Of a stretch of 64,000 nt of DNA, positions 17,249-26,900 are shown piece by piece. The DNA comes from Mycobacterium sp. (GTDB taxonomy: Bacteria; Actinomycetota; Actinomycetes; Mycobacteriales; Mycobacteriaceae): NCBI RefSeq assembly GCF_019247635.1, contig NZ_JAFBAR010000090.1, forward strand, positions 124,001 to 188,000, read 5' to 3'. The position numbers and the translations under genes were made by a program. Below the pieces are notes generated by a model. That model searched no databases, was not told where the DNA came from, and was given only the letters and a program-made list of their open reading frames with translations. Position 1 is the stretch's first letter, and the number at the start of each line of letters is the position of its first letter.

Positions 17249-18736
17249 GTGGTGTTGTTGGACGGGGACGCAAGCCTGCCTCGCGAGATCTTGGGCAACA
17301 AGGGCCACGGCATCGACGCGATGCGTCGGCACAAACTGCCGGTGCCCCCCGCGTTCTGCCTTACCACCAAAGTGGGTGTCAGGTACCTGGCCGAGGCCAA
17401 GCAGACGATCGACGCGATCTGGGACGAGGTCCTGGATCGGATGGGTTGGCTGGAAGCCGAGACCTCACGCACGTTCGGAAGGGGCCCGCGCCCGTTGCTG
17501 GTCAGCATCCGCTCAGGGGCCACCCTGTCGATGCCCGGCATGATGGACACGGTCCTGGATGTTGGCATGAGCGACGCCGTCGAACAGGCCCTCGCCACGC
17601 TGAACACCGCGGAGTTCGCCCGCGACACCCGAGGGCGATTCACCCGGATGTATCGGCGCATCGTCGTCGGCGACCAGGCAGCTATACCCGACGACCCGTA
17701 CGCGCAGTTGCGCGCGGGCATCGAGGCCGTCTTCGCCTCGTGGAACTCCCCCCGCGCCGTCGCCTATCGCGCCCATTACGGGCTCGGCGACCAGGGCGGG
17801 ACCGCGGTGATAGTGCAGGCCATGGTCTTCGGCAACCAGGCGAAGAATTCCGGCACGGGAGTGTTGTCGTCGCGCAATCCGATCACCGGCGTCAACGAAC
17901 CGTTCGGCGAATGGCTGCCCGGCGGCCAAGGCGACGATGTGGTCTCGGGTCTCGTCGACGTCGAACCGATCACCGCGCTGCGTGACGAGCAACCGGCCGT
18001 CTACGACGAGCTCATGGCCGCCGCGCGCAGGCTGGAACGGCTCGAGTCCGACATCCAGGAGATCGAGTTCACCGTCGAGGACGGCAAGTTGTGGCTGCTG
18101 CAGACCCGGGCGGCCGAACGGTCGGCGCAGGCGGCCGTTCGCCTGGCGTTACAACTGCGCCACGAGGGCCTCATCGACGACGCCGAGACGCTGCGCCGGG
18201 TCAGCCCGAACGATGTGGAGACGTTGCTGTTGCCGGCGCTGCAACCGGAAACACGTTTCGCAGCAACACTTTTGGCGAAGGGGCTGCCCGCATGTCCGGG
18301 CGTGGCATCCGGCCGGGCATACACCGACGTGGACGAGGCGCTCGAGGCCGTCGACCGGGGCGAGCGGGTCATCCTGGTGCGCGACCACACCAAACCGGAG
18401 GACGTGTCGGGCATGCTCGCCGCGCAGGGCATCGTGACCGAGGTTGGCGGCGCGGCCAGCCACGCGGCCGTGGTCAGCCGCGAGCTCGGCCGCGTGGCCG
18501 TGGTGGGCTGCGGGCCCGGGATCGCGGCCTCGCTGGCCGGCAAGCAGATCACCGTCGACGGTTACGAAGGCGAAGTGCGAGAAGGGGATCTGACGCTGTC
18601 GGCATGGTCCGAAGACGACACGCCGGAGCTGCGCGAGCTGGCCGACATCGCGCGAAAGATCAGTCCAGTCCGAGCGCACGACACTGGCGGCACGCCACTG
18701 ATCACCATGTTGAAGGCGCTGCGGGCCCGTGAGTGA
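17249..18736 (+). CDS. ppdK: Pyruvate, phosphate dikinase-like protein (PpdK)
   Basis: It contains the N-terminal ATP-grasp part (LPREILGNKGHGIDAM, LVSIRSGATLSMPGMMDT, EIEFTVEDGKLWLLQTRAAERS) and the phosphohistidine swivel domain (GGAASHAAVVSRELG, catalytic His). The C-terminal PEP-binding barrel of full PPDK (about 880 aa) is absent, as in the short mycobacterial PpdK of about 490 aa. GTG 17249 gives 495 aa, close to the expected length, but lacks a Shine-Dalgarno. The frame stays open to GTG 17126. An SD-like GAGGGG with GTG at 17185 is one base out of frame. The stop overlaps the next gene by 8 nt. Confidence 0.88.
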   Translation: MVLLDGDASLPREILGNKGHGIDAMRRHKLPVPPAFCLTTKVGVRYLAEAKQTIDAIWDEVLDRMGWLEAETSRTFGRGPRPLLVSIRSGATLSMPGMMDTVLDVGMSDAVEQALATLNTAEFARDTRGRFTRMYRRIVVGDQAAIPDDPYAQLRAGIEAVFASWNSPRAVAYRAHYGLGDQGGTAVIVQAMVFGNQAKNSGTGVLSSRNPITGVNEPFGEWLPGGQGDDVVSGLVDVEPITALRDEQPAVYDELMAAARRLERLESDIQEIEFTVEDGKLWLLQTRAAERSAQAAVRLALQLRHEGLIDDAETLRRVSPNDVETLLLPALQPETRFAATLLAKGLPACPGVASGRAYTDVDEALEAVDRGERVILVRDHTKPEDVSGMLAAQGIVTEVGGAASHAAVVSRELGRVAVVGCGPGIAASLAGKQITVDGYEGEVREGDLTLSAWSEDDTPELRELADIARKISPVRAHDTGGTPLITMLKALRARE

Positions 18737-19328
18737 ATTGACGGTGCTGCAGGCCGTCCGGCTCAAAGGCCGGGTGAGCCCCGCAGACCTGGCCGCCACG
18801 CTGAATGAAGACGGCGTCACGGATACCGTCGAGCGACTAATCGCGTCGGGTCTGCTGGTCGACGGCGCGACGCTGCGGCTGAGCCCCGCCGGTCGCAGCA
18901 GGCTTAGCGAATTGCTGACCGAAGAACGCGCCGGTCTCAACCCGGCCGTGCTGGGCGCCGCGTACGACGAATTCCGTTCGGTCAACGCCGATTTCAAGGC
19001 GTTGGTCACCGACTGGCAGCTCAAGGACGGCGCACCCAACACCCACGAGGATCCCGACTACGACGCCGCGGTGTTGGCCCGACTCGACGAGACGCACCAC
19101 CGGTTGCGGCCGATCATCGAGACCGCAGCGACGGAGCTACCACGCCTGGGTGCGTACCAGACGAAGTTGCAGTCGGCGCTCGAGAGGGTAAAGACCGGCG
19201 AAGTCGCCTGGCTGACGAGGCCGCTCATCGACTCGTATCACACGGTGTGGTTTGAGCTGCACGAGGAGCTGATCGGGGCGGTCGGCTTGTCCCGCGAGCA
19301 AGCAGCGAAACTCGGTGACGCCCAATGA
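18729..19328 (+). CDS. Conserved protein coupled to ppdK (Rv1126c-like)
   Basis: 199 residues starting at GTG 18729 inside the ppdK stop (8-nt overlap), so translation is coupled. The first 70 residues form a winged-helix-like unit (LTVLQAVRLKGRVSPADLAA, then a SGLLVDGATLRLSPAGR wing). The rest is helical with a D-W-Q-L-K-D segment. The constant pairing with PpdK suggests a regulator or accessory subunit of that enzyme, by inference. Function is not known. Confidence 0.85.
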   Translation: MSELTVLQAVRLKGRVSPADLAATLNEDGVTDTVERLIASGLLVDGATLRLSPAGRSRLSELLTEERAGLNPAVLGAAYDEFRSVNADFKALVTDWQLKDGAPNTHEDPDYDAAVLARLDETHHRLRPIIETAATELPRLGAYQTKLQSALERVKTGEVAWLTRPLIDSYHTVWFELHEELIGAVGLSREQAAKLGDAQ

Positions 19329-19329
19329 C

Positions 19330-20571
19330 TTACAGCGCAGCGTCCAGAAGCTCGAGGTAGGCGTCGACGTCGGGCACGGCCGTGGCCGCCGAGTGCACAC
19401 TGATCGCGATCGTATCGCCGATGCCATGCACGCCGTGGGTCAGGCCCATCACGGGGGACAGGGCCGGGTATCCGGCCGTCAGCACCACCGGGGCGGCGCC
19501 GAAGCTCAGGTCGGCGGGGCCGCGGTGGACGCTGGACACGACCGTGTTTCCGGCCACCTGAGCGGGGCGCGCGTCGGGGTCGGCCTGGGCGACGCCCCAG
19601 CGCAGCAACGTCGCGGGCACCGCGGCGAAGGCGCGGTCGGCCGCCCGCGTGGCCGGATGCGCGAAACGGCGGCGGCCATTGGCCAGGTCGGCGGCGATCC
19701 GGCGCATCCGCGCATCCGGGCCCAGCGCCGGATACAGCCCGACAACGACGTTTCCGAAGTGGTTATGCGCCTGTGGTACACCGGGTTTGGCCATCGGCAC
19801 CTCGGCACCCAACGACTCGGCGTCGTCACCGAGAAGGCCAGTCAGCGCCGTGGAAATCGCTGCCAGCACCCTGACGGTGACCGTAGGACCGGACAGTTGC
19901 CGACGCCGCCGGACCAACGTGCGTACCGAGCGAAGGCCGTCCGGGCGGGCGTTCGTGGACAACAGCGGCCGCAACCCGACCCCGGATGCCAGCAGGCCGG
20001 CGCGGGTGTCGCGAACCAGTCGGCGGTGCATGCGCGCCGCTTCGACGGCACGCCAGGGCAGTAAACCGGGCCGTTGCGCCACCACCTGCGGTACCGGGTT
20101 CGCGCGACCCAAAAGCCACGCCGCCATCGCCGAAGCGCGAGCACCGTCGCCCAGAGCGTGTGGGACCTGCAGGACGACAACAGCGCCGCGACCGCTGGCC
20201 CCCGGAATGCCACGAACGGGTGCGAATATATGTAGCCGCCAAGGTGTTCGGCGAATGTCCAACTGGGTGTCGGCGAGCGCGGCCAGCGCCGCCAGGCAGC
20301 CGTCCCAGCTCGGATCGGCCAGGTCGTGGCGGAACACCTGCGCGGGATCGACGCGCGTTGGGACCCACTGCGGGTATGTCAGGACGCTGCCGTCACGCGG
20401 CCGCATCCTCAGTTCGGCACAAGCGTCCGCCCGCCGCCGGACCTGCTCGATGGCGCCATCCATGTCCGCGGGCTCGCCGTCGAACGCATACAGCAGGAAC
20501 TGGTCGTTGGGGATTTTGGCTGACATCCAATAGAACTGCGCGTCGACGGCCGCCATCCGCTGTGCCGGCAC
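19330..20571 (-). CDS. Wax ester synthase/DGAT-like acyltransferase-fold protein (Rv1125-like)
   Basis: 413 residues. The N-terminus MAAVDAQFYWMSAK and the motif VVLQVPHALGDGARAS match the WES/DGAT fold. The catalytic HHxxxDG has become PHALGDG, keeping the second His, Asp and Gly. The C-terminal ND-type region (FGNVVVGLYPAL) is also present. GTG 20571 or ATG 20556 could be the start. It begins 4 nt after the epoxide hydrolase stop, so the two form an operon. Acyltransferase activity on a hydrophobic alcohol is plausible but unproven. Confidence 0.75.
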   Translation of the reverse strand: MPAQRMAAVDAQFYWMSAKIPNDQFLLYAFDGEPADMDGAIEQVRRRADACAELRMRPRDGSVLTYPQWVPTRVDPAQVFRHDLADPSWDGCLAALAALADTQLDIRRTPWRLHIFAPVRGIPGASGRGAVVVLQVPHALGDGARASAMAAWLLGRANPVPQVVAQRPGLLPWRAVEAARMHRRLVRDTRAGLLASGVGLRPLLSTNARPDGLRSVRTLVRRRRQLSGPTVTVRVLAAISTALTGLLGDDAESLGAEVPMAKPGVPQAHNHFGNVVVGLYPALGPDARMRRIAADLANGRRRFAHPATRAADRAFAAVPATLLRWGVAQADPDARPAQVAGNTVVSSVHRGPADLSFGAAPVVLTAGYPALSPVMGLTHGVHGIGDTIAISVHSAATAVPDVDAYLELLDAAL

Positions 20572-20575
20572 GGTC

Positions 20576-21481
20576 TCAGCCCGCTGGGCCGATGAATTCC
20601 AGCACCAACTTGGCGACCTCGTCCGGTTGTTCGAGCTGGAGGAAATGTCCGGCGTGGTCGACGACGGTCGCCTCGCTGCCTGGGGGCAGCACCCTTTCCA
20701 CCCACGGCGTGAAAGCCGGTGTCATGCAACCATCGTCGAGACCGTGCAGGTACATGCTCGGCAGCAAGGGCGGTTCGGTCCACATCCGTTCCAGTTCGGC
20801 ATATTCCGCGGACGCCCGGGTGCCGCGGAGCGTGGCGCGGTAGGGGGCCAGCGCCGCCCGCCAACTCTGCGGTGCGCCAATCGCGGCGTCGACGTGGCGC
20901 AGATCCTCTTCGGCGTGATAGCCCGGCGACCAGCGCCGCCACAGCAGCGGCACTATCCAGGAAGCGGAACGCTCAGGGAGCCAAGGTAATTGGAAGTACA
21001 TCAGGTACCAGCTGCGCAGCGCCTGGCGGGCGCCCTCGCGGAGCAGTCGGCCCCGGTCGGCCACCTGGCTCAGCGGCCGAAACGCCGCGGACACCGGCAC
21101 CGACATGATCACCGCCTTCACGAACGGGCTGTCGGGCATCGCGGCCAGGCCCGTGGCGGCTATCGCGCCCCAGTCGTGACCGATCACCACGTCGCGCTCG
21201 GTGCCGCCCGCGGCGGAACGCACCCGCAGCGCGTCATCCATCAGCGCGCCGACGTGGAAACTGCCGTCGGACGGGATCGCCGAGGGCGCGTACCCGCGCA
21301 TGAAAGGGGCGACGACGCGCCAGCCGGACTCGACCAACCGGGGCGCGAACTTGCGCCAGCCGTAGGCGGTGTCGGGGAAGCCGTGCAGGCACAGAGCAAT
21401 GGGTGCGCCGGGTTGTCCCCAGGTTAGAGCCTTCAGGTCCACGGCCGGGCCAGGCACGTCAATCCAGCGGGGCTCGGCCAT
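20576..21481 (-). CDS. ephC: Alpha/beta-hydrolase, epoxide hydrolase EphC type
   Basis: 301 residues from ATG 21481 (MAEPRWIDVP). Oxyanion motif LCLHGFPDTAYGW, nucleophile elbow VIGHDWGAI (Asp nucleophile as in epoxide hydrolases and dehalogenases) and C-terminal DHAGHFLQLE (catalytic His). A cap domain with paired Tyr-like residues lies between. It opens epoxides to diols via an Asp-ester intermediate. First gene of a two-gene operon with the WES/DGAT-like protein, divergent from the hydrolase at 21629. Confidence 0.85.
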   Translation of the reverse strand: MAEPRWIDVPGPAVDLKALTWGQPGAPIALCLHGFPDTAYGWRKFAPRLVESGWRVVAPFMRGYAPSAIPSDGSFHVGALMDDALRVRSAAGGTERDVVIGHDWGAIAATGLAAMPDSPFVKAVIMSVPVSAAFRPLSQVADRGRLLREGARQALRSWYLMYFQLPWLPERSASWIVPLLWRRWSPGYHAEEDLRHVDAAIGAPQSWRAALAPYRATLRGTRASAEYAELERMWTEPPLLPSMYLHGLDDGCMTPAFTPWVERVLPPGSEATVVDHAGHFLQLEQPDEVAKLVLEFIGPAG

Positions 21482-21628
21482 GCCCACCAACCTAACGCGT
21501 GCGGACCCGTCGAGCTCCTGTCCTCGGGTCTTGCGTGCAACCGAGCCTGGACCGCCGACCCGAAAGACGCATCCCGGAGTTGTTCCCGATGCGCCGCTCC
21601 CCGCGCGGGCTGAGTAACGTCAGGACGC

Positions 21629-22504
21629 GTGAGCGCCATGAGCAGCAACCCCGAGACGGTCGAGTTTTCCGGCGTCGACGGGATCAACCTGATCGCCGAC
21701 GAATGGAATCGGGGTGCCGAAGCGACGGACCGACCGACGATCCTGATGCTGCACGGGGGCGGCCAGAACCGCTTCTCATGGAAGAACACCGGCCAGATCC
21801 TGGCGGACGAGGGCTATCACGTCGTCGCGATCGACAGCCGGGGACACGGTGACAGTGACCGTGCGCCCGGCGCCGACTACGCCGTTGAAACGCTGACCGC
21901 CGACATGCTGCGCGTGCTGGACGCGATCGGTCGCCCGGTGGTGGTTATCGGAGCCAGCATGGGCGGCCTGACCGGCATCCTCGTCGCCCACAGCGCCGGC
22001 GCCGACAAGGTGATCGGCCTCGTCCTGGTCGACGTGGTGCCACGCTACGAGAAGACTGGCAGCGCCCGGATCCGGGACTTCATGCTGACCAACATCAAGG
22101 GTTTCGGTTCGCTGGAAGAGGCGGCCGATGCCGTCGCCGCATACCTGCCGCATCGTGAGAAGCCGCGCAGCCCCGAAGGACTGAGGAAGAACCTGCGGCT
22201 GCGCGACGGGCGCTGGTACTGGCATTGGGATCCGGCATTCATGACGGCACCGGGTGACGACCCCGAGTTGCGCACGGAGATGTTCGAGGAAGCCGCCATG
22301 GACCTGCATATCCCGATTCTGCTGATCCGCGGCAAGCTCTCCGACGTGGTCAGCCCCGAAGGGGTTCGCCATTTCCTGGCCACGGTGCCGCGCGCGGAGT
22401 TCGTGGAACTGTCCAATGCCGGCCACACCGCGGCCGGCGACGACAACGACGCGTTCAGCGAGGTCGTCGTCGACTTCGTCAGGCGGACCGCCCCGCCCGC
22501 CTGA
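21629..22504 (+). CDS. Alpha/beta-hydrolase (BpoB/Rv1123c-like)
   Basis: 291 residues. Oxyanion motif LMLHGGGQNRFSW, DSRGHGDSDR, nucleophile elbow VIGASMGGL (Ser) and C-terminal NAGHTAAG His complete a catalytic triad. The family has been called non-haem bromoperoxidase, but this usually reflects a cofactor-free hydrolase/perhydrolase. GTG 21629 or ATG 21638 could start it. The substrate is unknown. It is convergent with gnd2. Confidence 0.85.
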   Translation: MSAMSSNPETVEFSGVDGINLIADEWNRGAEATDRPTILMLHGGGQNRFSWKNTGQILADEGYHVVAIDSRGHGDSDRAPGADYAVETLTADMLRVLDAIGRPVVVIGASMGGLTGILVAHSAGADKVIGLVLVDVVPRYEKTGSARIRDFMLTNIKGFGSLEEAADAVAAYLPHREKPRSPEGLRKNLRLRDGRWYWHWDPAFMTAPGDDPELRTEMFEEAAMDLHIPILLIRGKLSDVVSPEGVRHFLATVPRAEFVELSNAGHTAAGDDNDAFSEVVVDFVRRTAPPA

Positions 22505-22508
22505 CCGG

Positions 22509-23531
22509 TCAGTTGGCCGGTTTCTCCGCGTGGCCACCGAACTGCTTGCGCATCGCCGACAGCGCCTGGTTGGCGAAGTCGTCGAGGCTGCGCGAAGCGA
22601 AGCGGGACTGTAGCGCCGTCGTCAACACCGGAGCGGGAACTCCCTCGTCGATCGCGGCGATGGCGGTCCAGCGGCCCTCCCCCGAGTCCGAGACCCGTCC
22701 GGAGAACTCCTTCAGGTTCGGCGATTGGTGTAGGGCGCTGGCGGTCAGGTCCAACAGCCAGGAACCGATGACGCTGCCGCGGCGCCATACCTCGGCGATG
22801 TCAGGGATGTCGAAGTTGTACCGGTAGTACTCGGGATTCGACAGTGGCGCGGTTTCGGCGTCACCCTTTTCCACCCGAGTGCCGATATCGGCGTTGCGCA
22901 GAATGTTCAGGCCCTCGGCGAGCGAGGCCATCATGCCGTACTCGATGCCGTTGTGCACCATCTTGACGAAGTGCCCGGCCCCCGTCGGACCGCAATGCAG
23001 GTAACCCTTTTCGGCGTCGACAACCTCGCCGTCCCGGCCGGGCGTCCGTGCCGCGGCATCCACGCCCGGCGCGATGGTGGCGAAGATCGGCTCCGCGTGC
23101 TCGAAGGCGTAGTCGTCGCCGCCGATCATCAGGCAGTAGCCGCGGTCCTTTCCCCATACCCCGCCGCTGGTGCCGCAGTCGAGTAGGTGAATACCTTTCT
23201 CGGACAACAGCTTTGCGTGCTGCACGTCGTCGCGGTAGTAGGAATTGCCACCGTCGATCACGATGTCGCCGGATTCCAGCGTCTGCGCCAGTTCCGCGAT
23301 CACCCCGCTGGTGATGTCACCGGCGGGCACCATGACCCAGACGACGCGCGGAGCGGCCATCTTGTCCCGCAGTTCGGCCAGCGACGAGGCCCCGGTGGTG
23401 TTTTCCTCTCCCGCCATCGCCTTGACCGCATCGGAGTCGTGGTCATAAGCCACACATTCGTGGCCGGCGCTGCACACCCGGCGTGCGATGTTCGCGCCCA
23501 TCCGGCCGAGGCCGATCATCCCAAGTTGCAT
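22509..23531 (-). CDS. gnd2: 6-phosphogluconate dehydrogenase, decarboxylating
   Basis: 340 residues, the short form of the enzyme (the long form has about 480). Rossmann motif MIGLGRMGANIARRV, DGGNSYYRDD (substrate loop), DCGTSGGVWG and HNGIEYGMM with the catalytic Lys-x-x-His-Asn. It converts 6-phosphogluconate to ribulose 5-phosphate with reduction of the pyridine nucleotide. It lies 15 nt downstream of zwf1 in the same operon, so the pair gives the oxidative pentose phosphate branch. Confidence 0.95.
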   Translation of the reverse strand: MQLGMIGLGRMGANIARRVCSAGHECVAYDHDSDAVKAMAGEENTTGASSLAELRDKMAAPRVVWVMVPAGDITSGVIAELAQTLESGDIVIDGGNSYYRDDVQHAKLLSEKGIHLLDCGTSGGVWGKDRGYCLMIGGDDYAFEHAEPIFATIAPGVDAAARTPGRDGEVVDAEKGYLHCGPTGAGHFVKMVHNGIEYGMMASLAEGLNILRNADIGTRVEKGDAETAPLSNPEYYRYNFDIPDIAEVWRRGSVIGSWLLDLTASALHQSPNLKEFSGRVSDSGEGRWTAIAAIDEGVPAPVLTTALQSRFASRSLDDFANQALSAMRKQFGGHAEKPAN

Positions 23532-23546
23532 GCTTTCGAAGTCTCC

Positions 23547-24956
23547 TTATTTAGTTGCGGTCTTTTTGCCAGGGAGCCAAGGTTCTTGCCAACTGCGGTG
23601 ACCCCGCAGCAGTGACTGCGCGGGCTCGGGTCCCCACGAGCCTGGGTCGTATGGATGGACTTCGCCCGGGTCGTCCAGCAGCGGCTGCACGATCCGCCAG
23701 GTCTCTTCGATGCTGTCTTCGCGGGCGAACAATTGGCGATCACCCACCAGCCCGGCGTGCAGGAGTCGTTCGTAGGGCTGGATCGGCTCGCCGAGATCCT
23801 CGGCGAACGCGGAGTCCAGGTGGACGGCCTGCCACTCGTCGCCGACTTGAGCGGACAGCTGCAGACGCAGCCCGGGATCGGGATCGATGCGCAGCACGAT
23901 CTGGTTTGGCTCCGCGGGCCGGCGGTGGGGCAGGAAAGCCAGTGCGGGAACTTTCCGTAGAAAGAGCCGGACCTCAGTGACCCTCTCCGGCAACGCTTTT
24001 CCCGCGCGCAGGAAGATCGGCACACCGGCCCAACGCCAGTTGTCGATCTCCATCCGCACGGCGATAAAGGTCTCGGTCTGCGAGTTCTTCGCCACTCCGG
24101 CGACGTCGGTGTAGCCCCGGTACTGGCCGCGCACACAACGGTCGGAGTTCAGCGCCGGCATCGACCGGAACACCTCGGCCTTCTTGTCGTTCAGGTCATC
24201 GGCGTTCGGGCCGACCGGGGGCTCCATCGCCACCAGGGCAAGCACCTGTAACAGGTGGTTCTGCACCACATCGCGCAAAGTGCCCACGGCGTCGTAGAAC
24301 TTGCCGCGGTCCTCGACGCCGAAGTTCTCCGCCATGGTGATGTGGATCTCGGAGATGCTGTGCCGGTCCCATACCTGGGCGAGACCAAGATTGGCGAACC
24401 GCAGATATTCCAGCTCGAGTACCGGCTGCTTGCCGAGGAAGTGGTCCACCCGCAGGATTTGGTCCTCGTCGAGGACCGCGCGCAGCCGGGCGTTGAGCTC
24501 CGTCGCGGAGTCCAGGTCGTGCCCGAACGGCTTTTCCACCGCAACGCGGGCCCGCTCGAGCAGCTCGACCTTCGCGAGGTTCTCCACGATCGGCGCGAAC
24601 AACGACGGCGGCATCTCCAGGTAGTACAGCGGCCGGTAGTCCGAGCCGATCGAGTCGGCGAGCGAGGCGTAGAGCTGCCCGTCGGTGACATCACCCCGCT
24701 GGTAGGACAGCCGGCTGGCTAGCCGGTCGAATACCGCGTCGTCGATCGACTCGCCCGCGTCGCCGATCGCTTCGCGGGCGCGCTTGATCAACTCGTCGAT
24801 GGCGATGTCGTCGCTGGCCACGCCGAGAATCGGGCAGTCCAGCTGGCCGCGGCGCTCCAGCCGGTACAGCGCGCGGAATGTCATCTTGCGGGCCAGATCA
24901 CCGGTGATCCCGAAGATCACCAGCAGGTTTGACGAACTACCGCCGTCGTCGGCCAA
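23547..24956 (-). CDS. zwf1: Glucose-6-phosphate 1-dehydrogenase
   Basis: 469 residues from TTG 24956 (MADDGGSSSN), chosen because GGGAGG sits 7 nt upstream. Nucleotide-binding motif LVIFGITGDLARK, active-site RVDHFLGKQ (catalytic His region) and the EKPFGHDL element are intact. It oxidises glucose 6-phosphate to 6-phosphogluconolactone. It is first of the zwf1-gnd2 operon. No fgd or opcA gene is near. Confidence 0.95.
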   Translation of the reverse strand: MADDGGSSSNLLVIFGITGDLARKMTFRALYRLERRGQLDCPILGVASDDIAIDELIKRAREAIGDAGESIDDAVFDRLASRLSYQRGDVTDGQLYASLADSIGSDYRPLYYLEMPPSLFAPIVENLAKVELLERARVAVEKPFGHDLDSATELNARLRAVLDEDQILRVDHFLGKQPVLELEYLRFANLGLAQVWDRHSISEIHITMAENFGVEDRGKFYDAVGTLRDVVQNHLLQVLALVAMEPPVGPNADDLNDKKAEVFRSMPALNSDRCVRGQYRGYTDVAGVAKNSQTETFIAVRMEIDNWRWAGVPIFLRAGKALPERVTEVRLFLRKVPALAFLPHRRPAEPNQIVLRIDPDPGLRLQLSAQVGDEWQAVHLDSAFAEDLGEPIQPYERLLHAGLVGDRQLFAREDSIEETWRIVQPLLDDPGEVHPYDPGSWGPEPAQSLLRGHRSWQEPWLPGKKTATK

Positions 24957-25090
24957 GACCGAACCTCCCAAAAGTCAGCTGATCGGCTCACTTGAGATGC
25001 ACTACCCGGGGCGTTCGCACTCAACCCTAAACACTGCCGGGTGGGCCCGACAACCGGGAGGCATCGAAGGTTCTGCGGGTGTTTGGCAGG

Positions 25091-25939
25091 ATGCGTGACG
25101 TGGGTGACATGCTGCATATCGCTGTCTACGCGCTGGCGGCCGTCGCCGCGGTCGAAGCCGGCGCGCTGTTTCTGTTGTGGCGACTGCTCATCGGAGCGCG
25201 CCAGGATGCCGACGAGTTGCGGCACCGCGTCGATACCCGTAGTTGGCTGCTGTCAGGTGGTCGCGAGGCCGTCAAGACGGTCTGGAACACCGCCAACATC
25301 GTGCGCAAGGAGGGCTTGGGCGCGGCCGTGCGCAGCTCGATCGAGGACCTTGCCGACTGGGCCGAGGTGGAGCGGCCCGATCTGGCCAGGGTCACTCCCG
25401 ACGGCCGGGTCGTGATTCTGTTTTCCGACATCGAGGAGTCGACCGCCCTCAACGAGCGGATCGGCGACCGCGCGTGGGTCAAGCTGATCGCCGCGCACGA
25501 CAAGCTGGTGCACGGCCTGGCGCAGAAGCGCGGGGGACACGTGGTGAAAAGTCAGGGCGACGGATTTATGATCGCGTTCTCCCGCGCCGAACAGGCCGTG
25601 CGATGCGGCATCGACGTTCAGGACGCTTTGCACAAGGACGCAAAACGCAAGCGGCACGAGGAAATTCGGGTACGGATCGGCATTCACATGGGCCGTTCGG
25701 TGCGCCGCGGCGACGACCTGTTCGGGCGCAACGTCGCCATGGCTGCGCGGGTCGCCGCGCAAGCCGCCGGTGGCGAGATCCTGGTCAGCGAGTCGGTGCG
25801 GGACGCGTTGCGCGACTGCTCGGATTGTCAGGACATCGACTTCGACGATGGCCGTGACGCGGAGTTGAAAGGCTTTTCGGGCACCTATCGGTTGTTCTCG
25901 GTGGGCGCCAACGCGGCATCGGATTCGTCCAGCCGCTGA
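25091..25939 (+). CDS. Class III adenylate/guanylate cyclase, single TM anchor (Rv1120c-like)
   Basis: 282 residues from ATG 25091. One membrane segment ([20 protein letters not shown]) is followed by a linker and a cyclase homology domain. Metal Asp residues are in LFSDIEEST and SQGDGF, and the base-contacting Lys is in HVVKSQGDG. In [11 protein letters not shown] the transition-state Arg is kept, but the Asn of the usual VNxAAR motif is Ala, so turnover may be low. The M. tuberculosis counterpart is, from memory, a shorter remnant, whereas this copy looks intact. The 3' end overlaps the small antisense gene at 25885. Confidence 0.85.
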   Translation: MRDVGDMLHIAVYALAAVAAVEAGALFLLWRLLIGARQDADELRHRVDTRSWLLSGGREAVKTVWNTANIVRKEGLGAAVRSSIEDLADWAEVERPDLARVTPDGRVVILFSDIEESTALNERIGDRAWVKLIAAHDKLVHGLAQKRGGHVVKSQGDGFMIAFSRAEQAVRCGIDVQDALHKDAKRKRHEEIRVRIGIHMGRSVRRGDDLFGRNVAMAARVAAQAAGGEILVSESVRDALRDCSDCQDIDFDDGRDAELKGFSGTYRLFSVGANAASDSSSR

Positions 25940-26067
25940 TGCAGCCGGGCGCGGATCTCGTCGGCGGTGTAGGCGCGGCGCTTCCGTTGGTCGCGCACTA
26001 CCAGCGCGCCGCCGGCGACGACGCCGGCGACACCCGCCAGCCCGATCCACTTCCAAATGCTGCGCAT
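25885..26067 (-). CDS. Small membrane protein (60 aa)
   Basis: [20 protein letters not shown] starts with a Trp-containing N-terminus and one hydrophobic helix, followed by a basic stretch ([20 protein letters not shown]). This amphipathic, charged tail is conserved in mycobacterial small proteins that I recall in this location. It overlaps the end of the cyclase by 55 nt on the opposite strand and is divergent from the SDR at 26088. Function unknown. Confidence 0.7.
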   Translation of the reverse strand: MRSIWKWIGLAGVAGVVAGGALVVRDQRKRRAYTADEIRARLHQRLDESDAALAPTENNR

Positions 26068-26087
26068 GGTTGACAGGCTATTACCGC

Positions 26088-26900
26088 ATGGACACCCTTC
26101 GCGACAAGGTCGCCGTCGTCACCGGAGCGGCCAGCGGCATAGGTCGCGCCATAGCCCACGCACTTGTGGGCCGGGGTGCCCGAGTAGTTGCCGTGGACGT
26201 CAACACCGACGGTCTCGGCGCCGCGACCGATCGCGTCCTGCCGCACTACGCCGACGTCGCGGATCCCGTTGGCTTCGAAGATATTCGGGATGCAGCACTG
26301 GGCCGCTTCGGCCGAATCGATATCGTGGTCAACAACGTCGGCGTTCTGACAAACGGCCTGCCGCAGGACATTCCGATTGCCGAATGGCAACGCATCCTCG
26401 ACATCAATTTGATGTCGGTCGTGCGCAGCAATGCCGCGTTTCTGCCCCTGCTGCTCGATCAGGGCAGCGGGCATCTGGTCAACACCGCATCCTTCGCCGG
26501 GCTTTTCACCTATTCCTACGACCGGTTGCCCTATGCCGCCACTAAGGCCGCCATCGTGCAGATCAGCGAGGGCCTGGCAATTTACCTGCGGCCCAGGAAC
26601 ATCGGTGTCACCTTGTTATGTCCGGGGCCGGTGCTGACCAACATCGCCGCTGCCGTCCCGAGATTCGGCGAGGGGGCAGCGATACGGATTCCCGGCGAGC
26701 AGTTCGAACTGCTCGACCCCGCGGCCGTGGGCGCACTGGTGGCAGATGCGATCCTGCGCAACCGATTCTTCGTGCCCACCCACCCGCACGTCGTCGAGGA
26801 GTTGGGCCGCCGCGTCGCGGACTGGGACGCCTACATCGACTATCAGATCTCCCGCGAACCTCGGCTTCAACCGACACAGAAAGGCGCACAGAATGGCTGA
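26088..26900 (+). CDS. SDR oxidoreductase
   Basis: 270 residues from ATG 26088 (MDTLRDKVAVVTGAASGIGR). It has TGAASGIG, NNVGVLT (NNAG position), catalytic Ser (VNTASFAGLF) and YAATKAAI (Tyr-x-x-x-Lys). Classical NAD(P)-dependent SDR of unknown substrate. Its stop overlaps the start of the CMD-fold gene by 8 nt, so the two are translationally coupled. Confidence 0.88.
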   Translation: MDTLRDKVAVVTGAASGIGRAIAHALVGRGARVVAVDVNTDGLGAATDRVLPHYADVADPVGFEDIRDAALGRFGRIDIVVNNVGVLTNGLPQDIPIAEWQRILDINLMSVVRSNAAFLPLLLDQGSGHLVNTASFAGLFTYSYDRLPYAATKAAIVQISEGLAIYLRPRNIGVTLLCPGPVLTNIAAAVPRFGEGAAIRIPGEQFELLDPAAVGALVADAILRNRFFVPTHPHVVEELGRRVADWDAYIDYQISREPRLQPTQKGAQNG

